Shown here: positions 11,221 to 20,955 of the stretch, piece after piece
How positions within the stretch are numbered: the stretch's first letter is position 1
Layout of the letters: every line of letters starts with the position of its first letter
From: Elysia marginata
Taxonomy: Eukaryota > Mollusca > Gastropoda > Plakobranchidae
Direction of reading: 5' to 3'
NCBI GenBank assembly: GCA_019649035.1
Contig: BMAT01007789.1
Span: 108,933 to 136,264 of the forward strand
DNA length: 27,332 nucleotides
The notes under the pieces: generated by a model
Seen by the model: the letters and a program-made list of their open reading frames with translations, nothing else
Told to the model about the DNA's origin: nothing
Databases searched by the model: none
Program-made: the position numbers and the translations under genes

Positions 11221-11514
11221 TAGGCGGTATTACACTTTTCTGCTGTACCCTATCACCGATGGGAAGCACAGGCTGCCATAACTATATGTTGTAATGATGC
11301 CCCTAAAATTTTATTCTGATTCCCAAAGCAGCGCTGGGTTCTGTGGCTAGTATATATATACTAGCCGTGGTACCCAGCTTTGCTTAGGGAATTCGAATAA
11401 AACTCTAAAGGTATCATTACAACAGATAGGGTAAAAAACAGGCGAAAAATCAGCATAGTCACAGGATAAACATTATCTCTTGAACAGAGTTGTAGAATAG
11501 TGTAATACCGCCTA
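11221..11514. mobile_element. MITE with long imperfect inverted repeats and an ATGT direct repeat
   Basis: The ends are TAGGCGGTATTACAC (11221) and its exact reverse complement (11500-11514). ATGT lies immediately outside both ends (11217-11220 and 11515-11518) and is a candidate 4-bp target duplication. Further in, the halves pair again around TTGTAATGAT and across the centre, which holds CTAGTATATATATACTAG. The element has no reading frame and would depend on a transposase from elsewhere. Confidence 0.7.
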
Positions 11515-11626
11515 ATGTCTTAAATACCCTCTTTATTTCCACCTTCCGTGATATCTTTCTCACACCCCACTCTGTTTGTCTTTCATTTCACTTCACTGCA
11601 TCTTTTTTCTCCCAAAACTCTCACTC

Positions 11627-11647
11627 NNNNNNNNNNNNNNNNNNNNN
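11627..11647. other. Assembly gap (21 N) beside a 21-bp poly-A run
   Basis: Unresolved bases are followed directly by A residues at 11648-11668. The true length of the homopolymer or of any missing sequence is unknown. Confidence 0.99.
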
Positions 11648-11716
11648 AAAAAAAAAAAAAAAAAAAAAGTTAACAACCTCTCAAAAATATTTCCTTCTTC
11701 TCTGATCATTCTGTGC

Positions 11717-11773
11717 GACACCCCCTCTCTCTCTCTGTTTCTCTCTGTCTCTTTCTCTCAATCTCTCTGTAAA
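11717..11773. repeat. CT-rich low-complexity patch
   Basis: Imperfect CTCT/TGTCT run without coding features. Confidence 0.7.
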
Positions 11774-11951
11774 TTTCTCCCTCTTCTTCATTTCGATCTA
11801 CAGGTATACGCCTACCGGTCTTTAGATACCGGTATAGTCTCTAGATTAGGCTGGTTAGGTGTAAATGCCATTACATGATATAATACTTGATATGCCAGCA
11901 AACATACAAACAAAAATTGTTCAAAAAAAAAATACAAAATTTTTCATTTTA

Positions 11952-12064
11952 ATTGGGAATGAGATTAGATGCGCAATTTATCGTTCCTGTTTGCAAACTC
12001 CCTTTTTGAAGTCAATTGTTTCCAGACAAGAACGATAATTTTGTGCTTTATTCTCATTCCCAAT
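11952..12064. mobile_element. Small inverted-repeat (MITE-like) element
   Basis: ATTGGGAATGAGA at the left is matched by TCTCATTCCCAAT at the right. Pairing continues imperfectly inward through TTATCGTTC / GAACGATAA. The total is about 113 bp. No clear target duplication was identified. Confidence 0.5.
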
Positions 12065-12282
12065 AATTATGGTCATCAAGACTTTTGTTTGAATTGAGAT
12101 TTGATTAGAAATGAGGTGAGTTAAACATGTATAAATTCAGGAAAGATATCGCGGCTTGAAGCGTGACAATAACTATTCATGTACGCCGGTTTGAAAGAAA
12201 AAAAATTGGCATAGGTCTTGGTTCTAGTTTATCATTGTCACAAAGCCTAGAGTCTTTTGCCAAAGCTAGAACACAAATTTCG

Positions 12283-12287
12283 ATCTC

Positions 12288-12331
<44 letters not shown>
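12283..12331. repeat. (CT)n microsatellite at the 3' end of the ankyrin pseudogene
   Basis: A CT run on the plus strand. On the minus strand it extends the ankyrin frame as an artificial Arg/Glu tail. Confidence 0.95.
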
Positions 12332-12334
<3 letters not shown>

Positions 12335-12929
12335 GCCTGAATTATTCAAGACAAATAGGTTTGCTATACGGCTGTGGCCTCTCTGTGAAGCGAACAGCAA
12401 AGAGGTGACGCCCTCTGAGTTGACTAAGTTAGGGTTTGCTCTGTTTTTCAACAACAGCTCGACAACGTGGAGGTGTCCGTCCGCCGCGGCTATCATAAGG
12501 GCAGTCATCCCCTTTGTGTCACCGTATTCAAGTTTTGTTTGGTAGGACAGCAGTAGACATGCTGAATATGCCCTTGTTTGGAAGCAAGCTTCAAGGCCGT
12601 CGAACAGTCGGAAGTGATGCAATCGACCTTTGCTCCGTGATGTAACAGAGTATGGACTACTCGATGGTGCCCACTGTCTGCTGCAGCCATTAGCGCCGTC
12701 AAGCCGTCTTTGGTAGCGCCGTCTGCCTTTGCTTCATGTGTAAGGAGAAGACATACAAGTACAACATCCGGGCGATCTTAGCTAGACGCCAACATGAGAG
12801 CTGTGACGCCATCTTGGTTCGAAAGGCAATGGCTTTGATTCGTTTTGTATGAAGCTTTCTATCTCTTTCAAAGAACCTTTAGCTGTGAGCTCCATCAGTT
12901 TAGATTCACCACCAGGCATTTTGGATTAT
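12335..12929 (-). pseudogene. Ankyrin-repeat gene copy, broken by frameshifts and a stop
   Basis: On the minus strand a start at 12919 (MPGGESKLMELT) lies 10 bp after a good acceptor (CAATTTCAG, AG at 12931-12930). Reading continues into about four ankyrin repeats. Clear signatures include DGVTALMLAS, DGLTALMAAADSGH, STALKLASKQGH, GMTALMIAAADGHLHVVELL and GVTSLLFASQRGH. The frame is broken three times: a shift near 12820-12835 after SKPLPFEP, an in-frame TAA at 12780-12778, and a one-base shift near 12555-12565 after GHIQHV. The coding similarity ends near 12335 next to the CT microsatellite. Ankyrin repeats are protein-binding modules, usually intracellular; the partner is unknown. Keeping an acceptor argues against a processed retrocopy. 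Base-call indels in a low-quality assembly could explain the shifts, though the stop would need a separate error. Confidence 0.75.
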
Positions 12930-13732
12930 CTGAAATTGATAAATACTTTTTCAGTCATTAGTTTTATATTTCAAGAAAATTTTGACACAGTTTAATCTGG
13001 GAAAGTCTAACGATCAAAGATAAAATATTTATGCTGAGATTGGAAAAAAGTTAATAAGTATAACTTTAGCAAACTTTTAACAAAAAAATGGAAAACCAAA
13101 ATTGGAAACCACAAACATTTGACCTAATTTGAAAGCGAAGCAGTGCTTCTAAATAGATTTTTGTGCTGACTCCATTAAATCCGCTCCCTCCCTCTCCTTT
13201 GCCCACTTAAGAGGGTATCATTTTTAATGAAAAAATTATTTTAAAAACATTCTAATGTCCGTGAAAAGACTTAATTTTGGGAGAATTCTTCAACTGGGCC
13301 TAATTTCATCTTTGTTTTCTTCTCAAATCGAACCACTCAAAAGTCGTTCTCATTTGTTTGCGACCATTGCGAAGACCATCCACTTACGTCCAAATTAGTT
13401 TCATTTTTCAGTTTAATAAATCAGTCCATAGTTAAATCTCTTATATTCTTCTTGCCTTTTTAAACACGAAAAACCTAGATAAAGTCAGTTATTTTGGAAT
13501 AGAACATTAGTTGACTAAAATCAATTGGATATTCAAAAGGGTTGGCTTAAATAAGACTCCCGCCCACCCTTTTATTCAAGTTTTTGTCTTCATCAAATTT
13601 TCCTAGGAGTTAACGAAAACTTCGAGCACAAATTAGGTGACCAAGTTAATTTACTTCAACTATTTTCAGCTCAATTATTAGTAATATCAATCCTCTTTAA
13701 TTTTCATTCTCTCTTACTCTCTTCGCTGTCTT
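12930..13732. other. AT-rich stretch upstream of the ankyrin pseudogene, no gene seen
   Basis: It would contain the 5' exon or intron of the ankyrin gene on the minus strand. I could not identify an upstream exon. Confidence 0.4.
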
Positions 13733-13785
<53 letters not shown>

Positions 13786-13868
13786 TTTCTTTCTCTCACT
13801 CTCTCGCTCTTTCTTTCTCTACTCCACCCGTCCTCTCGCTTGCTCTCTCCCTCACTCTGTCTGTCTGC

Positions 13869-13932
<64 letters not shown>

Positions 13933-13990
13933 TCCACTTTTCTCTCTCTTGTTCCTTTTGCTCTCTCTCTATCCATCTCTCTCTGTTCCA
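13733..13990. repeat. Long CT-rich tract, about 250 bp
   Basis: Two nearly pure CT runs (13736-13790 and 13870-13925) sit in CT-rich low complexity. Open frames on both strands (Ser/Leu or Arg/Glu repeats) are artefacts. Confidence 0.95.
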
Positions 13991-14359
13991 TTCTCCTTCA
14001 GTTTCCCTCTCAACCCTTCCTTGTACTGACAAACAATGATTCAATAGGCCAAAGACACTTCCACGTGGGATTTGGGGTGGTACGCGTGTTTTATAAGTAT
14101 AATTGCTTATGCTAGTAAAAAGAAAGAGCATCTTATATAGAGCTCGATTGACTTTTGATTTAAGAGAACTAAACCTCTGAAACTTTTAATTCTGGTTTCA
14201 AATCTAACGAAGCAAAAAAAAAAGAAAGAAAATAAAGGATGAAACTTATTAACAACGATTAACAACAAACGTTTCGAATGATCAAACGGATATGACTGAG
14301 ATTTCTACTGTAAAATAATTTGTTAGATTTATAAATCTGAGATTAATCCGCACATATCT

Positions 14360-14731
14360 GTGTTTCTAAGTATGAATCGACGGAAGTTCTTATACCTAAA
14401 AACTCTTCTTCAGTCAAAAGTAGAAATTTTGAATTTGAGAAATATTTATTCTATACTGTATTTGGAAGAAAAAGTTCGAATACATTTAAAAACTATTTAT
14501 GACTTGACGAAACAAGTTATCTTCAATACATATAGAAGTTTAGAGAAATTCTTAGATCCGAAAACAAGCGCTTTGGAATGGAACAATACAGACTTTAAGC
14601 AGCAACGCGTGAGTATGATGCGAACTTCTGTGGGTCTATTTTTAGAAACTGGTTTCATTATTTTTTATAGTTTCCTCAATCTGCTTTCCCGATTTTCACG
14701 TACGCGTAGTGAGACACGGTGCGTGTGCTAA
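14360..14731 (+). other. 124-codon open frame of unknown status, ending inside the half-palindrome
   Basis: An open frame runs from an ATG at 14360 to a stop at 14729. Its first 88 codons are AT-rich and Lys/Leu-rich with no domain I recognise. Its last 36 codons are simply the half-palindrome read through. No flanking splice sites or start context stand out. It may be a chance frame, or a remnant of an element that owns the adjacent terminal sequence. Confidence 0.15.
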
Positions 14732-14739
14732 AGGTCTCT
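14622..14739 (+). mobile_element. Solo half copy of the 9718 palindrome (loop plus right arm)
   Basis: From GAACTTCTGTGGG onward this matches the loop and right arm of the 9718-9934 element to the terminal GGTCTCT. By eye it differs by a substitution in the loop, one extra T and one extra C. The left arm is absent; unrelated AT-rich sequence precedes it. Confidence 0.85.
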
Positions 14740-15392
14740 AATTACGACATCTAAACTATTTATACTGCTAGCAAAAATATAAAACAAAAGCAAATAAAAA
14801 TTTAGACCTTACAGTCTTCTAAAATCTGTTTATTTTTTACTTTCAATTTGTAAAATTTTTTAGTCCACAGCCATTGAAGACTTTTCCTTCCTTGAATATA
14901 GAAATGAAGGTAAAAGGCGTAGATCTAACTGGGTAAGAAAATGACAGAAAACATTCGAAGGTGCGAATCGTACTAAAAGGCAGACATTTTGTGGATTTCC
15001 ATTTAAAGCATTATCTCTCTACTACTAATTTCATACCTTTAAAAGCTTTCAATCACAGGGAATTGAATTTTTCTATAACTTGTCAAAGCGTCCTACCAGA
15101 TAACCTTACAAAGAAATAAAAGCGTACACTTCAGAGCACGCTTGCTACTTAGTGATGGGCACAGGTATGTGTTTTAAACTGATTTATTATACAATACTTT
15201 CAGAATGCACCATGGTAATTAAATGACAGATATTTTGTCTCGCAGCCAGTCGAAATCAGTCGAATGTCGGAAATTTTATTTTGGGGAAAACTCTATTTTA
15301 AAAAGAGCGTTTTTAATACAGTGTAAATCCACTAAATATACTCTAAGAGATTTACACGAGTTCTTTGGCATTACCTTCTAAACCCACAGAGA
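14740..15392. other. AT-rich intergenic stretch, nothing recognised
   Basis: No coding or repeat signature was found in this stretch. Confidence 0.5.
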
Positions 15393-15602
15393 GCAGCAAA
15401 TAAAGCGCATCACCCTACTCTTACATACAGATAGGATCTTTCACTGCCTATAGTCGGGTACTTCTTTAACGCATGGTTAAGGCGAAGAAATGAGTGTAAT
15501 TAGCTTTTCTTAAGGACTAAACGTCGACCTGGCAAAAGCAGAACTCAAACTCCAGACCTTTAGGTGAGAAAGCCAAGCGTTTAAATCAAGACGCCACAAG
15601 AG
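15393..15602 (-). mobile_element. Decayed tRNA-derived SINE copy (minus strand)
   Basis: It aligns along its length with the better copy at 26650-26850. Shared words on the plus strand include AAATAAAGCGCA, GGCGAAGAAATG, AGCTTTTCT and AAGGACTAAACGTC. The tRNA-like head is at the right end. Its B box has decayed to GAGTTTGAGTTCT on the minus strand. Confidence 0.75.
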
Positions 15603-15958
15603 AAGATTTCTTCCGCTCTTTCTCTATATTTTAAAACACACGAAATTCAGAGAATCATTCTTTCCATAAGTTGTTGACAATTACACTTAACTTTCAGAGT
15701 TTCAACGTTTGGATGTTTAGAAAAAGTTGATACATTGTTTGTTTATGTGTTTGTTCTCTTTTGTCAATCTTAATGTAAAGCTATTAGAGCTACAGAAGAA
15801 AAAATGGCTAATATCAACGCCTTTATATGTCAAAATTTCGACATCGGACTTATTTGAACACGTTGCGAGACATATGTTTCTCGAGCCTTAGTTAAGCATA
15901 AACACAAAGATATAGGTTTCAATGTATAAGTTGTTTGGAAACCTCCCTGTCGTCTCTG
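15603..15958. other. AT-rich intergenic stretch, nothing recognised
   Basis: No gene, RNA or repeat signature was found. Confidence 0.5.
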
Positions 15959-15999
<41 letters not shown>

Positions 16000-16024
16000 A
16001 GAGAGACAGAGACACAGAGAGAGG
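15959..16024. repeat. (GA)n microsatellite with GACA interruptions
   Basis: A GA run of about 35 bp followed by GACAGGGA/GACACAGA variants. Confidence 0.95.
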
Positions 16025-16580
16025 ACTTTACTCTTGATTCTCCCTCTAATCTCATTCTCGACACCATATAGCTGCGCACCTAATGCAATTATATCGCCGT
16101 AGATTTTGTACAATACGTTACCGGCTGCTGATTATTGACAAGTAATCGTTTTTTATCGTACTTGATAATCACGCTAGCAAAAGCCGACGTCTAAAAGATT
16201 TTTTTTGCTTGATTATATCTCATTCAACTAACTTGAGCCCTCTAGTGGCTTTTGTCTTGAGCCCAGCTCCTTTTCATCAATGGATCTTTTAATCAGATCG
16301 ACTTGAAAAAATGCAATCCATTATTATAAAATTACAAGATTACAGCAACATTCTGCGGATAAAGGCTGCTGAACTGTGCTCTTTCGAGGCGATACTTTGG
16401 GGGTCTTTTCGTCTTTGACAGTCTTAATTGTAATATAGACAGGTATTGGAATTGGAAATGTTTCGCCAATTATTTTCTTGTTGAGAGTTTATCCTCCCAT
16501 GCGAAGTAACAAACCTTCAAAGAATAAAGTTGGTTGGGGTATAAAATGCATGTCTATGTTCTGTAGAGTATCATTTTGAG
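16025..16580. other. Intergenic stretch, nothing recognised
   Basis: No supported coding region was found. Confidence 0.5.
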
Positions 16581-16909
16581 AAATGTGTTAATGTTAGGTA
16601 TTGCTCTGACCTGCTTTGTGAAGTATTCTCGCGGCAGTTATGTTGCTCATATTATCGTACTTACTGTGTCAATCCGTAATGTCTCGCTACCGATGTTTAA
16701 ACCGAATATCTTAGGACGCATTTTTACACCTTTCGAAAAAAAATGCTAATGTTAGGTATTGCTCTGACCTGCTTTGTGAAATGTTCTTGCGGTAGTTATG
16801 TTGCTCATGTTATCTTACTTACTGAGTCAATCCGTAATGTTTCGCTACCAGACTGAGTGTGTAAACCGAATATCTTAGGACACTTTTTTAAACCTATCGA
16901 AACAAAATG
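16581..16909. repeat. Tandem duplication of about 160 bp, two units
   Basis: Unit 1 (16581-16740) and unit 2 (16741 to about 16909) share long blocks, such as AATGTTAGGTATTGCTCTGA and CCGAATATCTTAGGAC. Point changes are scattered and unit 2 carries a small insertion (AGACTGAGTG). Neither unit has a long open frame. Confidence 0.9.
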
Positions 16910-17398
16910 GTAGGCGCAGGGAAAAACATAAATAGACAGTTGCTATAGTTTCGCCAGCTTCCCAACTTTGTTTGTGGAATTATATAGAATACAGGTTAGA
17001 CCTAGATTTAAAAATCTAAATTAAGTGTGAATAAATTGAATTTAGGTATAGAAATCAATTTAAATAATCTAGATTTAGAGCTAGAACTAGAATATATAAT
17101 TATATTGATCTCGAGTCTTCATTGGGCCTAGATTTAGCCTAGCTTTTGGAGACCATAATTTTTTTTCCATTTTAGAATCACCTTGTCGTGTTTTCTTCCG
17201 TTTTGTATAAGGGCCTCTAGGTTTTGCTTGTCAAGATTGTTTCCACGTTTTAAAGGGAAGGCTGTTTTTCAGGCTTATATAGTCGGATTTTGGAAATCTT
17301 TCCACTAATTTTGACAAACGCCTTTTATTTTAAAGATATAAATAGATGTTTAATGTCTGTACACAAAAATTGTCAGAAGTTTTTTTTTTAATTTTCAG
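16910..17398. other. Stretch upstream of the lectin exon 1, no promoter recognised
   Basis: AT-rich sequence with TAGATTTAG-type words, ending in the T-rich acceptor at 17398. If the lectin model is right, the promoter and a 5' untranslated exon lie in or left of this stretch. Confidence 0.4.
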
Positions 17399-17554
17399 GT
17401 GTTACATTGGAAAACGTGAATAAATTAATGTTCAAGCCTAAAAAAGTAGGCCTACATATAAAATCCAGTGGCATGGCTTTCCATAGAACATCCGGAATAT
17501 CCCGACGGATCAAAGCTAGGCTTCTAACGCCGTGGTTTCTTCTACATTTATACG
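17399..17554 (+). CDS. Proposed first coding exon of the C-type lectin gene (signal peptide); coding from 17473
   Basis: A strong acceptor (nine-T tract, then AATTTTCAG) ends at 17398 and a good donor (CG|GTAAGA) starts at 17555. One frame is open across all 156 bp. The ATG at 17473 has G at -3 and +4. From it, 27 codons give a basic start (MAFHRTSGISRRIKAR) and a hydrophobic stretch (LLTPWFLLHLY), as in a secretory signal peptide. The exon ends on one base (G). The lectin exon at 19802 begins with CA, making Ala and continuing IGTHC, so phase and signal-peptide logic agree. Earlier in-frame ATGs exist (17407, 17428). No homology supports the exon directly, and the join is inferred. Confidence 0.5.
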
Positions 17555-18869
17555 GTAAGAAAGTCAAACAAACAAATAAAACATGCACATAACAACCACA
17601 AGTAGAAACATCATTACACGAATCAAATGGGGAATGAATATAAACTTCGAATGAAAACGATTCGAATTATACTCAAAGAGCCAGGTTTATATAGGTTCCG
17701 GTAGCCATTTTGTTTGCTCCATTACTTTAAAAAAACCCTGTCCTCATTCACTATTTTTTTCATACTTATTCTATTATACGATCATAGAGATCTCTAGATC
17801 TAGCACTGTTGTCTCGGCCTTCTATGCTTCGATAGCTGCTTCGATAGCTTTCTCTCTTTCTCTATATTACTCCCTCTGTCACCTAACCTGTCAGACACGC
17901 AAAGGCAAACTGATACCAAGGAGTCAAGGACCTTAGCCTAAACCTTTCCGTGTGGGTTACTGGGTGACATCTTTGTACAGTAGACCTAATAGTTTGACAT
18001 AAGCCTGTGATAGTTTGTAGAATTGAAACTGCTAGAGGATGGTAGGAAAACCTATCAACGGCAACATGAACTTTGACTTATGAGAATTGAACTTCATCAA
18101 GTTCGAATTTTAAAATCAATTCTAAGGCAAAAGTCTAAGAGAGAAATTTTAAAAATCACACTTAGAAAACTTCGAATTATGAGAATTTCGATTTATCACA
18201 CATGCATGCATGCATACGAAATAAGTAAAAATGAGATTTATAAACTATTGTTGTTTATTTTTTCTTTTTGGTTACCGTTACTGCGTCAGCTTGATTTTTT
18301 TAGATGAAAGTCGTTTCAGGGTCATTTCACTACACCACTTTCTCTTTAGTTAAAGACATTTTACCAGTGAACGTTGGTTACTGGTGGTATTCATACATTG
18401 TTCCTTTCAATAGGCTGTGACAGCTTTATTTAGAGCAATCTTTGATTTCGGCCTATTTTCTACCTAATTTTGTGCATTTTTTTACTTTATTTATACAGCG
18501 AAGTTGCGTAAATGGTTTGGAGACCGTCTTACAGGGCTATTTATCTGGTTAAGAATTTGCACCAATTCACAGGATGGTGAAAAAATATAGAAGACTAAAA
18601 TATCAAAGATCTTTAAAAAATAATTCTATATCAGAAAAAGTCTTTCATAGTTTTTCTCGTGATAATCCTAATCAACGGCTATCAAATGACTTTTGCGACC
18701 TTGAACCTAATTGAACAAAAACTGTCGTATTTGCTTACTAACGCTAACCCCATAAGAATAATTGGAACCCTTTTTTGAGTTCCAAACTGAAATCGTTTAC
18801 CACTCAGTTTTCAATTTGATCTTGTAGAGGAGCAGTTTTAAAAAAAATGTCAGTCTGTCATTGACCAAG

Positions 18870-19186
18870 ATTTTAACCCAGGACCTTTTGATATGAAGCT
18901 AAAGGACCTGCAGGAAGGCAGATTAAAACAGGTTGGGAGCAACTGAGATGTGGCTCTATGGGAGATGGCCCAAGGAGACGTGAAATGGACCGATAAAAGA
19001 ATTAATTGCAGCATATCATTAGAACTAAAATCCTCAAAAGAGATTACTGTTATTATTAGCAAAAGAAGGCTAAAACATGCTGACCATGCCATAAGAAACA
19101 AAAATACTAATATAATGGCAACAATACATCAGGCAGAAGTCAACTCAGGAAGGAAGGCAGGCCATTCATCACCTACACAGAATTAA
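18870..19186 (+). mobile_element. LINE (non-LTR retrotransposon) carboxy-terminal fragment
   Basis: The plus-strand frame ending at 19186 contains ISKRRLKHADHAIRNKNTN and NSGRKAGHSSPTQ. The pattern R-R-L-K-x-x-x-H-x-x-R-N followed 20-odd residues later by G-R-K-A-G resembles the region after the reverse-transcriptase domain in many LINE proteins (RRL-xx-xGH-xxR ... GxRxxGRP). The usual Gly before His is Asp here and the last motif is decayed. There is no start, no catalytic domain and no poly-A tail, so this is a dead fragment. Confidence 0.55.
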
Positions 19187-19235
19187 TAACACCGATAGGC
19201 AGGGTGGGTTGGTTAACAGTCCCAACTAGCATATC

Positions 19236-19293
19236 AACCATCCTGGATTTCCTCCTCTGGTGATGTGCTTCATCCATAACGCATGGTTTCTAA
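19236..19293. mobile_element. 3' end fragment of the short AGAGACC-ended MITE family
   Basis: It resembles the right end of the complete copy at 25176-25332: ATTTCCTCC, then CTTC, then TAACGCATGG followed by TTTCTAATACC. The heptamer is altered (GGTTTCT). Confidence 0.55.
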
Positions 19294-19801
19294 TACCATG
19301 CTACTGCTAGAGTGAAGTGCTTTAATATCTGTGACTCTTTGAACTCAAAATGTTATTTGCTTGGTTCTTGCATGTTAGGGAACCCATGTTAAGCGCTAAG
19401 AGCATTTAGATGATCCGGTGACTGCTGGTGTAGGAAAACGCTTTTTGCTTTACTTATTGACAAATGTTGACTCACAATGGAAAGTTCAGGAAAACCCTAG
19501 GACAAGAATGGACATAGCCAAATACTGTTTGGTTTCAATTTTTTTGTATCGACATGGACAGCTTTTGTCTGATTTAAAAGTTTTAGCTTGTCTTGTAGAT
19601 TTCTAAAGGACCTTCTTTTCTTCAGTTTTGTTAAAAAGGCAAACATTCTGCAAGATATTATTAAATAAATCAGAGAGCTGTTTTACATTAAAATGACAAC
19701 GTTGCTTCAAAAATACAGCATTTATATGTTTGTTCTGGTCTCTGAATTCCTCTTCATCATATTTCGTTATGATTTGTTCAGTCTTTCTTTGTTTCCTCTA
19801 G

Positions 19802-20520
19802 CAATCGGAACACATTGTCTACAGAGGCAGGTTCACCTCACATCTGCTACGGGTCAGGATTGTCAGACTGAGCAGCTGGGAGAACTCTGGACGTCTGCCT
19901 CCCAGATGACGTGCTACTGGCAGTGTGTGGCTCGCTACCCAGACACCTGTCAGAGCATCATTTATAACGCTAGCACCGGTACCTGTACGCCCGGCGGCGT
20001 CGCTTTCAGTCCTCTTGAGTTCTTCAAGTCATCAATACCTGCGGCAAACTCACCCGACACAATCTACTACGTAGAGCAACCCAGCCCGCGATGCTACGAC
20101 ACCTTCTCTCTACACAAGAAGTGCGGGTTCTCTCTCTGCCTCCATATTCACACATCCTCTACAGCCAGTTATGCCAAAGCTAGGGCACAGTGTGATAAGA
20201 TAAAGTCTAGGCTTTTCGTCGGCAACACGATCGCTAGACTTTCTCTGTTCTGGCACGCCACTCTGGAATCAAGACGTAAGGTGTACTGGATTGGCCTCAC
20301 AGACCTTGACCACGAGGGCCAGTTTGTGTGGGAGAACGGAGAAATCCTCAGTAAACAGCAGAAGCAGTACATCTGGCATCCGGGGCAACCTGACAACCAC
20401 GGAAACGACGAATACTGCGCTGAAGCGAGGCCCAAGTCTAATTGGAACCAGGGACTTTGTGATAACGGGTGTCATAATAACAAATTTTACGTCTGCGAAT
20501 CTTACGCGCAGACATCATAA
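19802..20520 (+). CDS. Secreted PAN/apple-like plus C-type lectin domain protein, main exon
   Basis: An intact 719-bp exon follows a strong acceptor and ends in TAA. With the proposed exon 1 the protein has 266 residues; starting at the in-frame ATG 19693 it would have 275. The first half (about 29-119) has a CYWQCVARYPDTC cluster like PAN/apple domains and one N-glycosylation site (NAST). The second half (about 125-260) is a long-form C-type lectin fold: an N-terminal Cys pair, CDKIKSRLF, VYWIGLTD, FVWENGE, WHPGQPDNHGNDEYCAE and a final KFYVCE. QPD is the motif linked to galactose-type sugar specificity. The expected WND is WNQ here, losing one calcium ligand, so binding may be weak or calcium-independent. 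Two extra cysteines (about 140 and 251) may form an additional disulfide. Combined PAN-like and lectin domains suggest recognition of glycans, perhaps in immunity; that is inference. Confidence 0.88.
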
Positions 20521-20687
20521 AAGCTTGTTTCAAAAGTTGTCAAGAGCGTTTTATATAAGCTTCGTACTTCTTTTTCCCTATCGCGCCACACAAAGAGATG
20601 CGCAATTTGCAAGGAGGATGGCGGAAGAGATTGGTGTTTCCCAATCTGTGACGTAGGTTAGAACCATTGTTCTTTGGATTCATCTTG

Positions 20688-20693
20688 ATTAAA
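20688..20693 (+). promoter_or_regulatory. Candidate polyadenylation signal (ATTAAA) of the lectin gene
   Basis: An ATTAAA variant hexamer lies 168 bp after the stop, followed by GT/T-rich sequence. No AATAAA lies closer. Confidence 0.3.
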
Positions 20694-20836
20694 TTTGTGA
20701 GTTCTTTCAGTTTCTCTGGTTGAAAAAGCAGATAAAAACGGAAAAAAAGTTTTAAAAAAAGGCATCACTGCGTACTGAAGACTTTTGATCTTGTCTTCTT
20801 TTTTCTGTCCACCCCTCCCCGCGTGCCACCCAGGAT

Positions 20837-20881
20837 CTGTCTGTCTGTCTCGGTCTGTCTGTCTGTCTGTCTGTCTGTATA

Positions 20882-20939
<58 letters not shown>

Positions 20940-20955
20940 ATATATATATAAATAT
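20837..20955. repeat. Compound microsatellite: (CTGT)n, (CT)n, (TA)n
   Basis: CTGT tetranucleotides (20837-20878) pass into a CT run (20881-20936) and a short TA run. Frames across it are artefacts. Confidence 0.95.

Larger units (their letters stand above)
17555..19801 (+). other. Proposed intron of the lectin gene (2.2 kb) with repeat remnants
   Basis: It starts GTAAGA and ends in a long pyrimidine tract TTCAGTCTTTCTTTGTTTCCTCTAG. It contains a CATGCATGCATGCAT word near 18200, a LINE carboxy-terminal fragment (about 18870-19186) and a MITE end (19236-19293). Nothing else coding was recognised. Confidence 0.5.

Noticed and set aside
13704-14131. Arg/Glu-rich coiled-coil-like frames
   Set aside because: Translation of a GA/CT microsatellite; both strands are open only because the dinucleotide lacks stops.
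18080-18307. 75-codon Lys/Ile-rich frame
   Set aside because: AT-rich chance frame inside the proposed lectin intron with no motif.
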